41,923 nucleotides of DNA from Candidatus Segetimicrobium genomatis (GCA_005882295.1 VBAI01000012.1:1-41923); one strand, 5' to 3'; shown: positions 1 through 10,361, counted from the first letter of the stretch. Notes: generated from the letters alone by a model not told the origin. A program made the numbers and translations.

Positions 1-115
1 CCAGCCTACTACTCCCGATCATCGCACGACTGACGTGTGTCATTATAGCCATCGGCCAACAATACCGTCAACCCGGGGAGACCAGGCAGGGAGGGAGCAA
101 ACCGCGATGGGGTGC

Positions 116-913
116 CTAGTTCTGTGCAGCCTGTGCCGGCCCGGCAATGACCACAACCTCGTAATGGTGGGTCCGCAGCGCATTCGCGAGGCGAGCGGCA
201 TCCTTCTGATCGGCAAAGGTCCCGATGTACACAATGAACAGCTTCCCCGACTCGAGGATGTTCGCTTTGAACCCGTCCCGCGCCAGCAGCTGGATGAGGG
301 TGTCGGCATTCTCGCGCAGCCGGAAGGCGCCAATCTGGACGTGATACACGACGGCGGGCGTGACGCTAGGCCCGGGCGTAGCCCGCGGGGGGCTGGCTGC
401 GGGCGCTGGCTGCGTCTCAACAGCAGAAGTCGCGGGCGTGGAGAAGTCCAACGCCGGCTGCGGGGCGACCGGTGCGGCCTGAGGCGCCGCGGCTTGAGGC
501 GTGGAAGACGGTTCGGTGCGGAGCGCGGCGGCGGTGGCTGGCCGGTCCGCTGGTGCGGAGAATACACTATACGCTCTGGCTCCCAGGTACCCCGCCACCA
601 GTCCCGCGGCAAACAGCGCAACAAGGAAGGCCACTACCACTGGTGCGCGGACCCGCGACGGCGCCGGGCGCGCCGGGGATGCGCCACTCATAGCCCGAAA
701 GATTTCCTCGATCAGCCGCTCGGCGGTGGAGCGATCCGGCCACTGGGCTGCCATGTCATCTGGCACCTGGATGCTGATGCTGAATTTCTTTCCTGATCCG
801 GTTTTCGGGCGTTCATTCACGGTCGAGCCCTCCAGTTCAGCTTTTAACACTCGGCGTCTTACTCGACTTAGGACCTCGGCCAAAACGTGCGACTCTGACC
901 CCTCACTCTTCAT
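116..913 (-). CDS. SPOR-domain membrane protein
   Basis: Probably binds denuded peptidoglycan glycan strands at the septum or envelope. Read from ATG at 913 it has 265 residues: a polar cytoplasmic N-terminus, one membrane helix at about 91-110, a low-complexity Pro/Ala linker at about 120-187, and a SPOR domain at about 189-258 that opens with VQIGAF and contains the usual repeat of FKANI and YIGTF strands. Start choice: ATG 913 has a GGAGGGAGAGGG tract just upstream, but GTG at 820, preceded by GGAGGG, is equally good and would give 234 residues. It is last in the rplU-rpmA-obg-nadD-rsfS gene run. The SPOR domain is clear; the precise role is inferred. Confidence 0.8.
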   Translation of the reverse strand: MKSEGSESHVLAEVLSRVRRRVLKAELEGSTVNERPKTGSGKKFSISIQVPDDMAAQWPDRSTAERLIEEIFRAMSGASPARPAPSRVRAPVVVAFLVALFAAGLVAGYLGARAYSVFSAPADRPATAAALRTEPSSTPQAAAPQAAPVAPQPALDFSTPATSAVETQPAPAASPPRATPGPSVTPAVVYHVQIGAFRLRENADTLIQLLARDGFKANILESGKLFIVYIGTFADQKDAARLANALRTHHYEVVVIAGPAQAAQN

Positions 914-979
914 CCCTCTCCCTCCAAGGAGAGGGACTGAGGATGGGCGCATCCGCGCCCCCACCTGCCGCGCCCACTC

Positions 980-1231
980 CTACCGCCCACGACTTGCCAA
1001 CGATGCGAGGCCAAAGAATACCGCGACCAACCCAGAGACCATAACGGCGATAGATGCATAATACTGCTGACGGAGCCGCGCTACCTGCTTGGCGGCATCC
1101 TGATCGAGGGCTGCGGCAAGCTGACGCCCAAGCGTCTGTGCCTCCTCGAGCCGCGGAATCGTCGCCATGAAAACCACAAATCCCAGGCCCGTGATCACCA
1201 GGCCTAACACGATCCAGCGTCGCGAGGCCAC
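980..1231 (-). CDS. Small two-helix membrane protein
   Basis: An 83-residue protein that I do not recognise. Hydrophobic segments at about residues 6-24 and 58-77 flank a charged, probably coiled stretch rich in Gln, Ala and Arg, so it looks like a helical hairpin. The start is GTG at 1231, with a GAGGAGG tract about 12 bases upstream; no better in-frame start exists before the stop of the GNAT gene at 1249. It lies 17 bases after that gene and about 66 bases before the SPOR gene, so it is probably cotranscribed with both. Function unknown. Confidence 0.65.
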   Translation of the reverse strand: MASRRWIVLGLVITGLGFVVFMATIPRLEEAQTLGRQLAAALDQDAAKQVARLRQQYYASIAVMVSGLVAVFFGLASLASRGR

Positions 1232-1248
1232 AGTCGCAGCATCCTCCT

Positions 1249-2130
1249 CTAGATCCTCTTCTCAAAGTACAGATACGTGCGCTCGGTCCTCACCTCAAGA
1301 CTCCTGGCAAATCGAGCGGCCTCCGTATCCAGCGCCCAATAGGTCGTGATCGGCGTCAGCTTCCTCGCGGCGAAAAACTGCAGCGTCTCCTGGGCCAGCG
1401 CCCGCCCAAGCCCCTTGTGCCGGTGGGCGTCTCGTACGCCGACGGTCCAGCGCCCGACGCCATCCTTGGCCTGCGCCAGCGCCAGACCCACGGGGAATGC
1501 CTCGCGTTCCGCGAGGAACACCCGCATGTCGGACTGCTTCGAGAGATTGTGGAGGTCCTCGGACCGGACAGGGACACGGAGTGTCTCCTCGTGCAGCCGG
1601 GCCACGCTGCGGGCGTCAGCCTGTGACGCCCGGCGGATGGTATAGCCGGCCGGGGCCGGGGCCTCGCCGCGTACCGCCCCGGATGCGACCACCAGCGCAT
1701 TGGCGAAGCTGAATCCATGACGGCGCGCCAGGAGGAGACCCGCCGGATTGGTCTCCGCGCAGCGCAGAGTGACCAGGTCCTGTCGCTCATCCTGGAACTT
1801 CTTGACCAGGAATTCGTGCACGCCGTTGGTGACCGTCTCTTCCAGTTGGGCCCGTCCGTCCGGCTCGCGGCTGGCCGCGGGGGTGTGGATCAGAAACTCC
1901 TCGACCAGCAACTGCCGGCCGACCTTCCCCAGAATGATCAGTCCCCCGGGTCGTTGATTCAGGTCGATGAGAAACACCGGTTTTTCCGACTGCACCCACC
2001 AGAAGTCCTGCGGGGTGGAGGGGCCATAGCGGTCGAAGCACGCCGAGTAACCGCCGTGATACGCGCGGTCGTAGATCTCCACGAGACTCGGGACATCGCT
2101 GGGACCCGCAGCCCTGATGGTGAGACGCAT
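1249..2130 (-). CDS. Tandem GNAT-family N-acetyltransferase
   Basis: A 293-residue protein with two GNAT-like halves. The first half (about 1-155) opens with an IRAAGPSDVPSLVEI strand-helix typical of the fold but has a degenerate acetyl-CoA loop. The second half (about 163-293) starts again with YTIRRASQADARSVARLHEE and has a good motif A, with HRHKGLGRAL supplying the R-x-x-G-x-G pyrophosphate loop. The second half is therefore likely catalytic and the first probably structural or substrate-binding. The substrate cannot be told from sequence. The gene begins 3 bases after rsfS stops and belongs to the same run. Confidence 0.8.
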   Translation of the reverse strand: MRLTIRAAGPSDVPSLVEIYDRAYHGGYSACFDRYGPSTPQDFWWVQSEKPVFLIDLNQRPGGLIILGKVGRQLLVEEFLIHTPAASREPDGRAQLEETVTNGVHEFLVKKFQDERQDLVTLRCAETNPAGLLLARRHGFSFANALVVASGAVRGEAPAPAGYTIRRASQADARSVARLHEETLRVPVRSEDLHNLSKQSDMRVFLAEREAFPVGLALAQAKDGVGRWTVGVRDAHRHKGLGRALAQETLQFFAARKLTPITTYWALDTEAARFARSLEVRTERTYLYFEKRI

Positions 2131-2133
2131 CGG

Positions 2134-2475
2134 CTAACGCTGGAGGATGGGGGCATCGGCCCATAGGCGCTCCAGGCTGTACAGCGCCCTGGCCTCCGGG
2201 CCGAAGATGTGGACAACGATGGCCCCGAAATCGAGCAACACCCACCGGGCCCGGGCGTGCCCCTCCTTGGCCAGCAACCGGACGCCGGCGCCGCTCATCG
2301 CCTCTTCGACCGCCTCGCCGATGGCCCGAATCTGGACGCCCGTCTCCGCCGAGCAGATCACGAAGTAGTCCGCCACCGGCGTGACCCGGCCGATCTCCAG
2401 CACCATGACGTCGGTCGCCTTCCTGGCCTCCATCGCCTCGGCGGCGATGAGGGCGAGCGCCTTCGTGCCGCTCAC
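2134..2475 (-). CDS. rsfS: Ribosomal silencing factor RsfS
   Basis: 113 residues matching the RsfS/Iojap (DUF143) family in length and sequence, with the [24 protein letters not shown] core and the [14 protein letters not shown] strand pair near the C-terminus. RsfS binds uL14 on the large ribosomal subunit and blocks subunit joining when nutrients are scarce. The start is GTG at 2475, overlapping the nadD stop (GTGA), which implies translational coupling. The nadD-rsfS pairing is widespread in bacteria. Confidence 0.95.
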   Translation of the reverse strand: MSGTKALALIAAEAMEARKATDVMVLEIGRVTPVADYFVICSAETGVQIRAIGEAVEEAMSGAGVRLLAKEGHARARWVLLDFGAIVVHIFGPEARALYSLERLWADAPILQR

Positions 2476-3092
2476 CGGCGCCCGCCCGCATACAGCTCGT
2501 GCTTCATGATGTAGGTTTCGACCGGCTCAGGGACGAGGTAGCGGATCGGCCGGCCGCCGGCGACACGCTGGCGGATATCTGTGGACGAGATGGCCAGGGC
2601 GGGAATCTCGATCACGTGAATATTGGCCAGGCGATTTCCCGTGATGTTGAACTTGCGCAGATCGTCGACGTCGATCGGAAACCCCGGACGGCTGGCCGCG
2701 ATGAACTCGCACAGCGTCAGTAGCTCTGCCGAGCGCTCCCAGGCGCCGCGGACGATTTGCAGAATGGCATCGGCGCCGGTGATATAGAAGAGGTCCCCCG
2801 CCTGATGTGCGCGCCGGAGTTCGAGGATGGTGTCGATAGAGTAGGATGGCCCAGGACGGTCGATCTCAATCCGCGACACGGCGAAGTACGGGTTCGTCAC
2901 CGTGGCTAGCAGCGTCATGTGGTACCGGGGCTCGGGCGGCGTGACGCCGTCGAGCGCCTTGTGCGGTGGATAATGGTTGGGCACAAACAGCACCTGTGCG
3001 AGCCCGAACTGCACGCGGGCCTCTTCTGCCGTCACCAGGTGCCCATAGTGGATGGGATCGAAGGTCCCGCCCATCACACCAATCCGCGCCAC
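2472..3092 (-). CDS. nadD: Nicotinate-nucleotide adenylyltransferase NadD
   Basis: Transfers AMP from ATP to nicotinate mononucleotide, giving deamido-NAD in NAD synthesis. The 206 residues are normal for the family. The nucleotidyltransferase signature [11 protein letters not shown] is at residues 8-18, and the second ATP-binding motif SSTDIR is at 169-174. ATG at 3092 is the only start that keeps the N-terminal strand. It is followed by rsfS with a four-base overlap. Upstream, toward obg, lies a tandem-repeat palindrome. Confidence 0.97.
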   Translation of the reverse strand: MARIGVMGGTFDPIHYGHLVTAEEARVQFGLAQVLFVPNHYPPHKALDGVTPPEPRYHMTLLATVTNPYFAVSRIEIDRPGPSYSIDTILELRRAHQAGDLFYITGADAILQIVRGAWERSAELLTLCEFIAASRPGFPIDVDDLRKFNITGNRLANIHVIEIPALAISSTDIRQRVAGGRPIRYLVPEPVETYIMKHELYAGGRR

Positions 3093-3104
3093 TCTAACCT
3101 CCTA

Positions 3105-4247
<1,143 letters not shown>

Positions 4248-4324
4248 CTAAAAGATAAGAATTCGGCCCGGCGCCGGACGCTCCGGCATCGGACCGAACC
4301 CCTGGGATTACACGATCGTCAGTC

Positions 4325-4591
4325 TCAGGCCGTGACCGCGATCGGATAGACGCTGACCTGCCGGCCGTCGCGCCCCCGTCGTTCCCAAGCGACTTTCCCA
4401 TCTACCAGGGCGAAGAGCGTGTGATCCCGGCCCCGCCCCACGTGCGCGCCCGGGCTGACCTTGGTGCCGCGCTGCCGGACCAGCACGCTACCCGCCGTCA
4501 CAACCTGTCCGGCGAATCGCTTGATGCCGAGCCGCTTGCTCTTGCTGTCCCGCCCGTTGCGGGACGAACCCATACCCTTCTTATGCGCCAT
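4325..4591 (-). CDS. rpmA: 50S ribosomal protein L27 (bL27)
   Basis: 88 residues starting [16 protein letters not shown], the classic bL27 N-terminus that reaches the peptidyl-transferase centre. ATG 4591 is chosen over the GTG two codons earlier because a GGGGTGAG tract precedes it at good spacing and MAHKK is the family start. There is no cleavable N-terminal extension of the Firmicutes type, and correspondingly no Prp protease gene lies between rplU and rpmA. Confidence 0.97.
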   Translation of the reverse strand: MAHKKGMGSSRNGRDSKSKRLGIKRFAGQVVTAGSVLVRQRGTKVSPGAHVGRGRDHTLFALVDGKVAWERRGRDGRQVSVYPIAVTA

Positions 4592-4610
4592 GACCACTCA
4601 CCCCATTTAC

Positions 4611-4689
4611 GTTGAACCGTTGAAGCGTTGAAACGTTGAAGCGAGAATACCGTGCTGGTTCACTGATTCAACGTTTCAACGTTCCAACG
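4611..4689. repeat. Palindrome of 8-bp tandem units (GTTGAAAC type)
   Basis: It lies between rplU and rpmA. The left arm (about 4611-4642) is four copies of GTTGAANC-like units. The right arm (about 4664-4689) is the complementary TTCAACG units. The transcript could form a long imperfect hairpin. Because it sits between two genes that should be cotranscribed, it is unlikely to be a full terminator. Confidence 0.85.
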
Positions 4690-4693
4690 GCAG

Positions 4694-5005
4694 TTAGGTT
4701 TCAATCTTGTCGATCCGTAGCGTCGTAAACTGCTGCCGGTGGCCGGTCTTATGCCGGTAGTGCACCTTGGATTTGTATTTCATGACGATGATCTTCTTGG
4801 TCTTGCCGTGCCCCATCACCGTCGCCGTCACGCGGGCGCCTTCCAGGACCGGCGAGCCAACCCTGGCCGCCTGCCCGTCGGCCACCAGCAGGACTCGCTC
4901 GAGGGTCACGGAGGTCCCCGGCTCGGCCCGCAATCGCTCCACCTTCAGCGTGCGCCCCTCTTCAACCCGGTACTGCTTGCCGCCTGTTTCCACGACCGCG
5001 TACAT
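4694..5005 (-). CDS. rplU: 50S ribosomal protein L21 (bL21)
   Basis: 103 residues, full length for bL21: MYAVVETGGKQYRVEEG at the N-terminus, ARVTATVMGHGKTKKIIVMKY in the middle, and the basic YRHKTGHRQ C-terminal segment that binds 23S rRNA. It is the first gene of the rplU-rpmA-obg run, with a good promoter candidate at 5094-5122. Confidence 0.97.
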   Translation of the reverse strand: MYAVVETGGKQYRVEEGRTLKVERLRAEPGTSVTLERVLLVADGQAARVGSPVLEGARVTATVMGHGKTKKIIVMKYKSKVHYRHKTGHRQQFTTLRIDKIET

Positions 5006-5013
5006 TACGGACC

Positions 5014-5073
5014 TCGTGATTCGTGATTCGTGATTCGCTACAGCAGATCCGGTTTGACCGGATCACGAGTCAC
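5014..5073. repeat. Short palindrome of GTGATTC heptamers
   Basis: Three tandem GTGATTC heptamers at 5014-5037 face a shorter complementary stretch (TCACGAGTCAC) at 5062-5073. Between them is a GATCCGGT...ACCGGATC inverted repeat. It occupies the 5' leader of rplU. The same heptamer recurs in the element at 17674-17787. Confidence 0.75.
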
Positions 5074-5074
5074 T

Positions 5075-5088
5075 GGGCCTTCAGGCCC
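5075..5088 (-). terminator. Small GC hairpin in the rng-rplU gap
   Basis: GGGCC-TTCA-GGCCC can form a 5-bp stem just after the rng stop. There is no following run of T on the minus strand, so it is at best a weak terminator or a leader structure for rplU. Confidence 0.3.
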
Positions 5089-5093
5089 GGCGT

Positions 5094-5122
5094 ATTCTAG
5101 CATATCAGGGTCGGCGCAGCAA
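5094..5122 (-). promoter_or_regulatory. Candidate sigma-70 promoter for rplU-rpmA-obg
   Basis: On the minus strand, TTGCTG (5117-5122), a 17-base spacer and TAGAAT (5094-5099) lie about 90 bases upstream of rplU, overlapping the last codons of rng. Spacing is ideal and the boxes are near consensus. This is seen in sequence only; activity is inferred. Confidence 0.5.
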
Positions 5123-6751
5123 CCGGCGCAGCCGCGCGGCTAGACCGTCACTACGGCCGCTCTGCGTCAGCGCCAGATCGTGCTCCTCATCGCCCTCGCC
5201 CACGCCAATCGCTTCCGCCGGCCCGTAGTCCAGCCACACCACCTGCTCCCGTTCCTGGCGGATCGGCGCGCGCTCCAGTTCCTCCAGCGACGGTCCTTCG
5301 GCCACGCGCAACCGCTCGAGGTGCATCCCTTCACGCGCCCGCACGCGGAGCCGCCGGCCGGTCTGCTGTTCTATGTGCCGGACCCACCCCTCGCCCTCGC
5401 GGAAGAGAAACCCATGCACATCGGGGTTCACGTCGGCTAAGATGGCGGCCGCCCTTGTCGTCGTCATCACCTTGCGCAACTCGCGGCGCACTTTCATGCC
5501 CATCGTCTCCGGGGAGAAGACCCGCCCGCGGCCCTCGCAGTACGGACAGGGCATCCGCAGCACTTCCTCCAGATCCTGGTAGACGCGCTTGCGGGTGATC
5601 TCCACCAGCCCCAGCCCGGTGAGATCGATGATGTGGAGCTTGGAACGGTCGCGGCGCACCGCCTCGTGCAGCGCGCCCATCACTTTCTTCCGGTGCGGCT
5701 CGGCCTCCATGTCAATGAAGTCGACGAGGATGATGCCGCCGATGTCCCGCAGCGTGATCTGGCGCACGATCTCGCCCACCGCCTCCATGTTCGTCCGCAG
5801 GATCGTGCTGGCCAGATCCGTCTTGCCGACGTACTTGCCGGTGTTCACGTCGATGACTGTCAGGGCCTCGGTGCGGTCCACGACGATGTAGCCGCCCGAC
5901 TTCAGCCAGACCTTGCGCCGCAGGGCCTTCTCCAGCTCCCGCTCGACTCCGGTGTGCTCAAAGATCGGCTCGGGTCCCTGATAGAGTTGCAGGCGCGACT
6001 TTAGTTTGGGCGCGAACGAGTTCAACAGGTCCCCGACGCGGTGATGTTCCTCTGGGGAGTCGATCAGAAAGCGGCTGACCTCTTCGGTAAACTGGTCGCG
6101 GACTACGCGGCGGATCAACCGCAAGTCCTGGTACACGAGCGCGGGCGCGCGGCTGGCGCGCGAGCGTTCTTCCACGCGGTTCCACATCTGCAGTAAGAAC
6201 TCGACGTCATCAGCCAGGTCCTTCTCGCTCGCGCCCTCCGCCGCCGTGCGCACGATGATGCCCATGCCTTTGGGCCGCAGTTTCTCAGCCAGCTGCCGCA
6301 GCCGCTTGCGCTCCTGGTCACGCTCGATCCGCCGGCTCACGCCCACGTAGTTCACGGTAGGCATCAAGACGAGATAGTAGGCCGGCAGGGCGACGTACGT
6401 CGTCACCCGCGCCCCTTTGCTGCCCATCGGCTCTTTGGTCACCTGGACCAGAATCTCCTGACCCGCGCGCAGCCGCTCGGCGATGGCGCCCTTCCCAAAG
6501 GACTCCTCGATCTCTTCCCCGGCCAGGCGCTGCGAGCGGATGTCCCCCACGTGCAGGAAGGCGTTGCGCTCCAGGCCGATGTCGACGAACGCTGCCTCCA
6601 TGCCGGGGAGCACGTTCGCCACCCGGCCCTTGTAGATGTTGCCGGCCAGTGGGTCGCCACGCTCGATGAAGAGGTTGATCAAGGCCCCTTCGTCGAGCAC
6701 GGCTACCCGCGTTTCGTACGGTTCGACGTTGGCGATCAGTTCTTTGGTCAT
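5105..6751 (-). CDS. rng: Ribonuclease G/E family endoribonuclease
   Basis: 548 residues, RNase G-sized. An S1-type RNA-binding domain (about 35-125) is followed by the catalytic DNase I-like domain. The metal-binding aspartates are expected in DVNTGKYVG (Asp301) and VDFIDM (Asp344), and the Zn-link cysteines are in CPYCEGRG (Cys402, Cys405). The long degradosome scaffold of RNase E is absent. It processes rRNA and mRNA 5' ends. It begins 22 bases after rodA, in the Firmicutes-like order mre-mrdA-rodA-rng-rplU. Confidence 0.95.
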   Translation of the reverse strand: MTKELIANVEPYETRVAVLDEGALINLFIERGDPLAGNIYKGRVANVLPGMEAAFVDIGLERNAFLHVGDIRSQRLAGEEIEESFGKGAIAERLRAGQEILVQVTKEPMGSKGARVTTYVALPAYYLVLMPTVNYVGVSRRIERDQERKRLRQLAEKLRPKGMGIIVRTAAEGASEKDLADDVEFLLQMWNRVEERSRASRAPALVYQDLRLIRRVVRDQFTEEVSRFLIDSPEEHHRVGDLLNSFAPKLKSRLQLYQGPEPIFEHTGVERELEKALRRKVWLKSGGYIVVDRTEALTVIDVNTGKYVGKTDLASTILRTNMEAVGEIVRQITLRDIGGIILVDFIDMEAEPHRKKVMGALHEAVRRDRSKLHIIDLTGLGLVEITRKRVYQDLEEVLRMPCPYCEGRGRVFSPETMGMKVRRELRKVMTTTRAAAILADVNPDVHGFLFREGEGWVRHIEQQTGRRLRVRAREGMHLERLRVAEGPSLEELERAPIRQEREQVVWLDYGPAEAIGVGEGDEEHDLALTQSGRSDGLAARLRRLLRRP

Positions 6752-6773
6752 CTCGACACCTGTGAGTACTGGA

Positions 6774-7868
6774 TTAGAATCGAATCTTTTTCCGTCGCAT
6801 GCCCACGTTCAGCAGCAGGCCGGTCGCCCCCATCATCGCCACCAGGGCGCTGCCGCCGTGACTGATGAACGGGAGCGGAATGCCGGTGATCGGCATCAGC
6901 CCCAATGTCATCCCGACGTTGATGAACAGGTGAAACGCAATCATCCCGACCACCCCCACGGCCATCAGCATCCCCAGACGGTCTTTTGCCTGGGCGGCGA
7001 TCGACATGCCGCGCCACAGCCACACCACGAACAGGGCGAGCATGAGCGCTGCCCCGATGAACCCCAGCTCTTCACCGATCACGGTGAAGACGAAATCCGT
7101 GTGCTGCTCGGGGATGAAATGCAGCAGGTTCTGCGTGCCATGCAGCAACCCCTTGCCAAACACCTGGCCCGATCCGACCGCGATCTTGGATTGGATGAGC
7201 GCGTAGCCGGCGCCCAGCGGGTCGGCGCCGGGATCGATGAACACAAGCAGCCGCCGGCGCTGGTAGTCGTGGAGAATCCGCCACGCCATGGGGGCGACCG
7301 CCGCGGCCCCGGCGCCCATCGCGCCCATGGCCCGCAGCGGTGCGCCGCCGGCGAACAACATCACGGCCACGATCGCGGTCAGAACCATCGAGGTGCCGAG
7401 ATCCGGCTGGCGGACCACCAGCGCAATCGGCACGGCCGCCTGGGCCAGGACGGGCAGGATGTCCCGCCAGGAGGTCAACTCTTTGTGGCCATCCATGTGC
7501 TTGGCCAGCGTGATGATCAGGGCCAGCTTCGCCAGTTCCGAGGGCTGGAATCCTCCCAGCGGCCCGAGCGGGATCCAGCGCTGCGCGCCCATCGAGCTCC
7601 GGCCGACGATCAGGACCGCCAGCAGGAGAAACAGCGTGGTGCCCAGGATGGGCCGCCAGGCACGGGCGATGGTCTGATAGTCGATGAACGCCGCCAGCGC
7701 CAGCACCACCAGCCCAAAGATCGCATGGAGGACGCGGGCCCGCACGAGAGCCCCGGCGTCGCCGGAATTTTGCACAGCGCTATACAGCACGACGGCGCCG
7801 CCGGCCACCAGGATGCACGTCGCCGCGAGCACCGGCCAGTCCAGGTAGCGAAGCAGCCGCCGGCTCAT
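6774..7868 (-). CDS. rodA: Peptidoglycan glycosyltransferase RodA
   Basis: 364 residues of the SEDS (FtsW/RodA/SpoVE) family with about ten membrane helices. It polymerises lipid II into glycan strands for cylindrical growth, partnered by the PBP2 encoded just before it. Family signatures include QPDLGTSMV and, near the end, GIPLPFISHGGSALV. ATG 7868 (MSRRLLRYLDW) overlaps the mrdA stop by four bases. The much longer open frame upstream is mrdA read in another frame. Confidence 0.95.
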   Translation of the reverse strand: MSRRLLRYLDWPVLAATCILVAGGAVVLYSAVQNSGDAGALVRARVLHAIFGLVVLALAAFIDYQTIARAWRPILGTTLFLLLAVLIVGRSSMGAQRWIPLGPLGGFQPSELAKLALIITLAKHMDGHKELTSWRDILPVLAQAAVPIALVVRQPDLGTSMVLTAIVAVMLFAGGAPLRAMGAMGAGAAAVAPMAWRILHDYQRRRLLVFIDPGADPLGAGYALIQSKIAVGSGQVFGKGLLHGTQNLLHFIPEQHTDFVFTVIGEELGFIGAALMLALFVVWLWRGMSIAAQAKDRLGMLMAVGVVGMIAFHLFINVGMTLGLMPITGIPLPFISHGGSALVAMMGATGLLLNVGMRRKKIRF

Positions 7869-9631
7869 CGCGGCACCTGCACATCGGCGGGCCGCGGAAA
7901 GACGGCGCGCAGCATGGCCCGCGCGACGGGAGCCGCGGAAATTCCTCCGCGGAATCCATGCTCCACAAACGCGACGACCACGATGCGGGGGTCGGCGACC
8001 GGCGCATACCCGGCAAACCACGCATGGGGTTTCCCGCGAGGGTTCTCGGCGCTCCCGGTCTTCCCCGCCATAGGGAGCCCCTCCACCCTGGCCCCGTAGC
8101 CGCTGCCCCGCTCCACGACCGCGCGCATCCCTTCCCGGAGCAACGCCAACGTGGAGTCCTGGTACGGGACGGACCGCTGCACATACGGCTCAGAGGGGTG
8201 CGCCGAGCGGGTCCGATCGTAGGTCATCAACACGACGCGCGGCTGCAGCAGGGGCCCGCCCGTGGCGATCCCCCCGAGCATCCGTGCCACCTGGATCGGC
8301 GTGACCGTCACTGCACCCTGGCCGATAGACATGTTGACGCTGTCGCCAGGAAACCATGGTTCTCCGACCAGCTGTTCTTTCGTCGAGGGGCTGGGGATCG
8401 TGCCGTTGATCTCTCCAGGCAGATCGACCCCGGTCAGCTCCCCCAGGCCCATCAGGAAGGCGTACTTCGCCAGTTCCTCCCCTCCGAGCCGGTAGCCCAG
8501 CGTGTAGAACACCACGTTCACGGAGTTGGCGAACCCGGTGAGGAAGTCGATGCGCCCCCAGGCCCGGAGATCCCCGAAGGTCCACTGGCCGAGCTGAAAG
8601 TACCCCGGCGCATCGAACATGGTCCGCCGTGATACAATCCCGTGGTCCAACGCCGCCGTCGCCGTCACCAGCTTGAACACCGACCCCGGCTCGTAGGTCG
8701 CGGCGATGGCCCGATTCAGCAGGGGTTTGCTGCGATCGGTCGTGATCGCCTGCCAGACCTGGGGACTGATACTGATCGCGAACAAGTTGGGATCGTACGA
8801 CGGGATACTGGCCATTGCCAGGATGTCGCCGGTGCGCGGGTCCATCGCGATCGCCGCGCCGGCCTGCATCCCGCTGGCCTGCAAGGCATCGTATGCCGCC
8901 TTCTGGACGTCCAGATCGAGGGTGAGGACGATGGCGCGTCCCGGGATGGCCGGTGCGCGCGACAGCACCCGCAGCGGCCGCCCCAGGGCGTCGACCTCCA
9001 TCCGCAGCCGGCCGTCTGTGCCGCGCAGCACGGTCTCATAGGCGCGTTCCACGCCGGCTTTACCGATCAGGTCGCCGGGTTTGTACCCTTCGACCTGGCG
9101 CGCGGCAAGCTCGGTGGGATCAATCTCCCCCAGGTACCCCAGGACGTGGGCAGCCATCTTGCCGTGGACATAGTCCCTCACCGGCTCCGGCAGGATGATG
9201 ACCCCGGGCAGGTCCAGCCGGTTTTCCTCGATCATGGCCACAACGTGGGACCCGGCATCGCGTTTGATGCGCACGGGCTCAAACAGCCTGGGCCGGTTGC
9301 GGTCGATCCGCGCGGTGATCTCCTGGGGGGAGATTGTGAGAATCGAGGCCAGGCGCTGAATGACCGGCGTCGAGTTTCTCAACTCGAGAGGCAGCACGGC
9401 GACGGTGAAGGCGGGGCGGTTGCGGACCAGGGGGCGCCCTTTGCGATCGTAGATGATGCCCCGAGGGGCGGTGAGGGTGTAGTCGCGAATCCGGTTCTCT
9501 TCAGACTGACGCAGGTAGGACGCACCCTGGAGCACCTGAACTTGCCACAGGCGCACGACCAGGATGCCGACCAGCATCCCGATGATCAGATTGAGGATGA
9601 ACAGCCGCCTCGACGGCTGCTGGAACTCCAT
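7865..9631 (-). CDS. mrdA: Penicillin-binding protein 2 (MrdA)
   Basis: Transpeptidase of the elongasome. 588 residues: one N-terminal membrane helix (about 10-28), a PBP dimerisation domain, and the transpeptidase domain with active-site SVFK at 317-320, SVN at 370-372 and KTGS at 524-527. All catalytic motifs are intact. It overlaps rodA by four bases and follows mreD by 37 bases, forming the standard shape operon. Confidence 0.96.
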   Translation of the reverse strand: MEFQQPSRRLFILNLIIGMLVGILVVRLWQVQVLQGASYLRQSEENRIRDYTLTAPRGIIYDRKGRPLVRNRPAFTVAVLPLELRNSTPVIQRLASILTISPQEITARIDRNRPRLFEPVRIKRDAGSHVVAMIEENRLDLPGVIILPEPVRDYVHGKMAAHVLGYLGEIDPTELAARQVEGYKPGDLIGKAGVERAYETVLRGTDGRLRMEVDALGRPLRVLSRAPAIPGRAIVLTLDLDVQKAAYDALQASGMQAGAAIAMDPRTGDILAMASIPSYDPNLFAISISPQVWQAITTDRSKPLLNRAIAATYEPGSVFKLVTATAALDHGIVSRRTMFDAPGYFQLGQWTFGDLRAWGRIDFLTGFANSVNVVFYTLGYRLGGEELAKYAFLMGLGELTGVDLPGEINGTIPSPSTKEQLVGEPWFPGDSVNMSIGQGAVTVTPIQVARMLGGIATGGPLLQPRVVLMTYDRTRSAHPSEPYVQRSVPYQDSTLALLREGMRAVVERGSGYGARVEGLPMAGKTGSAENPRGKPHAWFAGYAPVADPRIVVVAFVEHGFRGGISAAPVARAMLRAVFPRPADVQVPR

Positions 9632-9668
9632 CGCCTAACCCACCCCAAGAATTCGCCAGCCTACGTCA

Positions 9669-10166
9669 TTAGTGCTCGCGCTGGAGCCGGGTCTCAATGG
9701 CCCGGATCCCGCGGAAGAGCAACGGGGCGATCGCGCTGTTCAGGATGGCCTGCATGATCATCTTGGCGGCCAGCGCGGACGTGGACGGCACTCCCAGGCC
9801 CACGACCAGCGCAACAATGACCAGCAGGACCTCGCCCAGCAACGTGCCCACGAAGGTGGCGATGGCGGGCAGGAGCGGGTTCTCGATGTAGATACTGCGC
9901 TCAAAGAGCCCGGAGGCGAAGCCTACGACCAGTTTGCTGAGGGCGTTGACGCCCAGGGGGCCGCCGCCTGACAGCAAGTCCTGCAACAACCCTGCTGCGA
10001 CGCCCACCATGGCACCGCTCTCAGCCCCCCGCAGGATCCCCATCCCCACGGCGAGCGGCAACAACGGATCGAGTGCTGCCCCCAATACCTGCGCGCGCGC
10101 CAGCCACGCGGCCTGCACCAGCGCCACAATCACCACGACGCTGGTATAGACGAAGGCCCGGCTCAC
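9669..10166 (-). CDS. mreD: Rod shape-determining protein MreD
   Basis: 165 residues with about five membrane helices. The segment GLLQDLLSGGGPLGVNALSKLVVG carries the G-L-x-x-D...G-x-x-N motif of MreD. It lies between mreC and mrdA; MreD links the cytoskeletal and periplasmic parts of the elongation complex. The ATG at 10166 follows a 203-base gap that holds a tandem-repeat palindrome. Confidence 0.92.
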   Translation of the reverse strand: MSRAFVYTSVVVIVALVQAAWLARAQVLGAALDPLLPLAVGMGILRGAESGAMVGVAAGLLQDLLSGGGPLGVNALSKLVVGFASGLFERSIYIENPLLPAIATFVGTLLGEVLLVIVALVVGLGVPSTSALAAKMIMQAILNSAIAPLLFRGIRAIETRLQREH

Positions 10167-10254
10167 CGCAACCTTTCACAGCCCGGCAAACGCCACCGTT
10201 TGCCCGTCACACAGCCACCTCTCACAAACTCTACATCGATCATGATCCTACTGC

Positions 10255-10361
10255 GTCTTTTGGTCTACTTAGTCTACTTGGTCTACTTAGTCTACTGAGT
10301 TGCCTTGGTGCATCGCATCTAGACCAAGAAGACCAAGTAGACCAAGAAGACTAAGTAGACG
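10255..10361. repeat. Long palindrome of 9-bp tandem units (TGGTCTACT type)
   Basis: The left arm (10255-10297) is about four and a half copies of the nonamer TRGTCTACT. The right arm (10319-10361) is the complementary AGACCAAGA/AGTAGACCA series. The roughly 42-base arms are almost fully complementary with a loop of about 22 bases. It is in the mreC-mreD gap, inside the operon, and is the clearest member of this repeat class here. Confidence 0.9.

Noticed and set aside
1-115. A gene or tRNA at the left edge.
   Set aside because: No frame with coding features and no cloverleaf could be found; it appears to be the downstream gap of the SPOR gene.
4598-4693. A Prp (YsxB) protease gene between rplU and rpmA as in Firmicutes.
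   Set aside because: The gap is only about 100 bases and filled by a repeat; L27 lacks the cleavable extension.
10255-10361. Possible CRISPR array.
   Set aside because: Units are only 9 bp, adjacent without spacers, and the second half is the reverse complement of the first; no cas genes are present.
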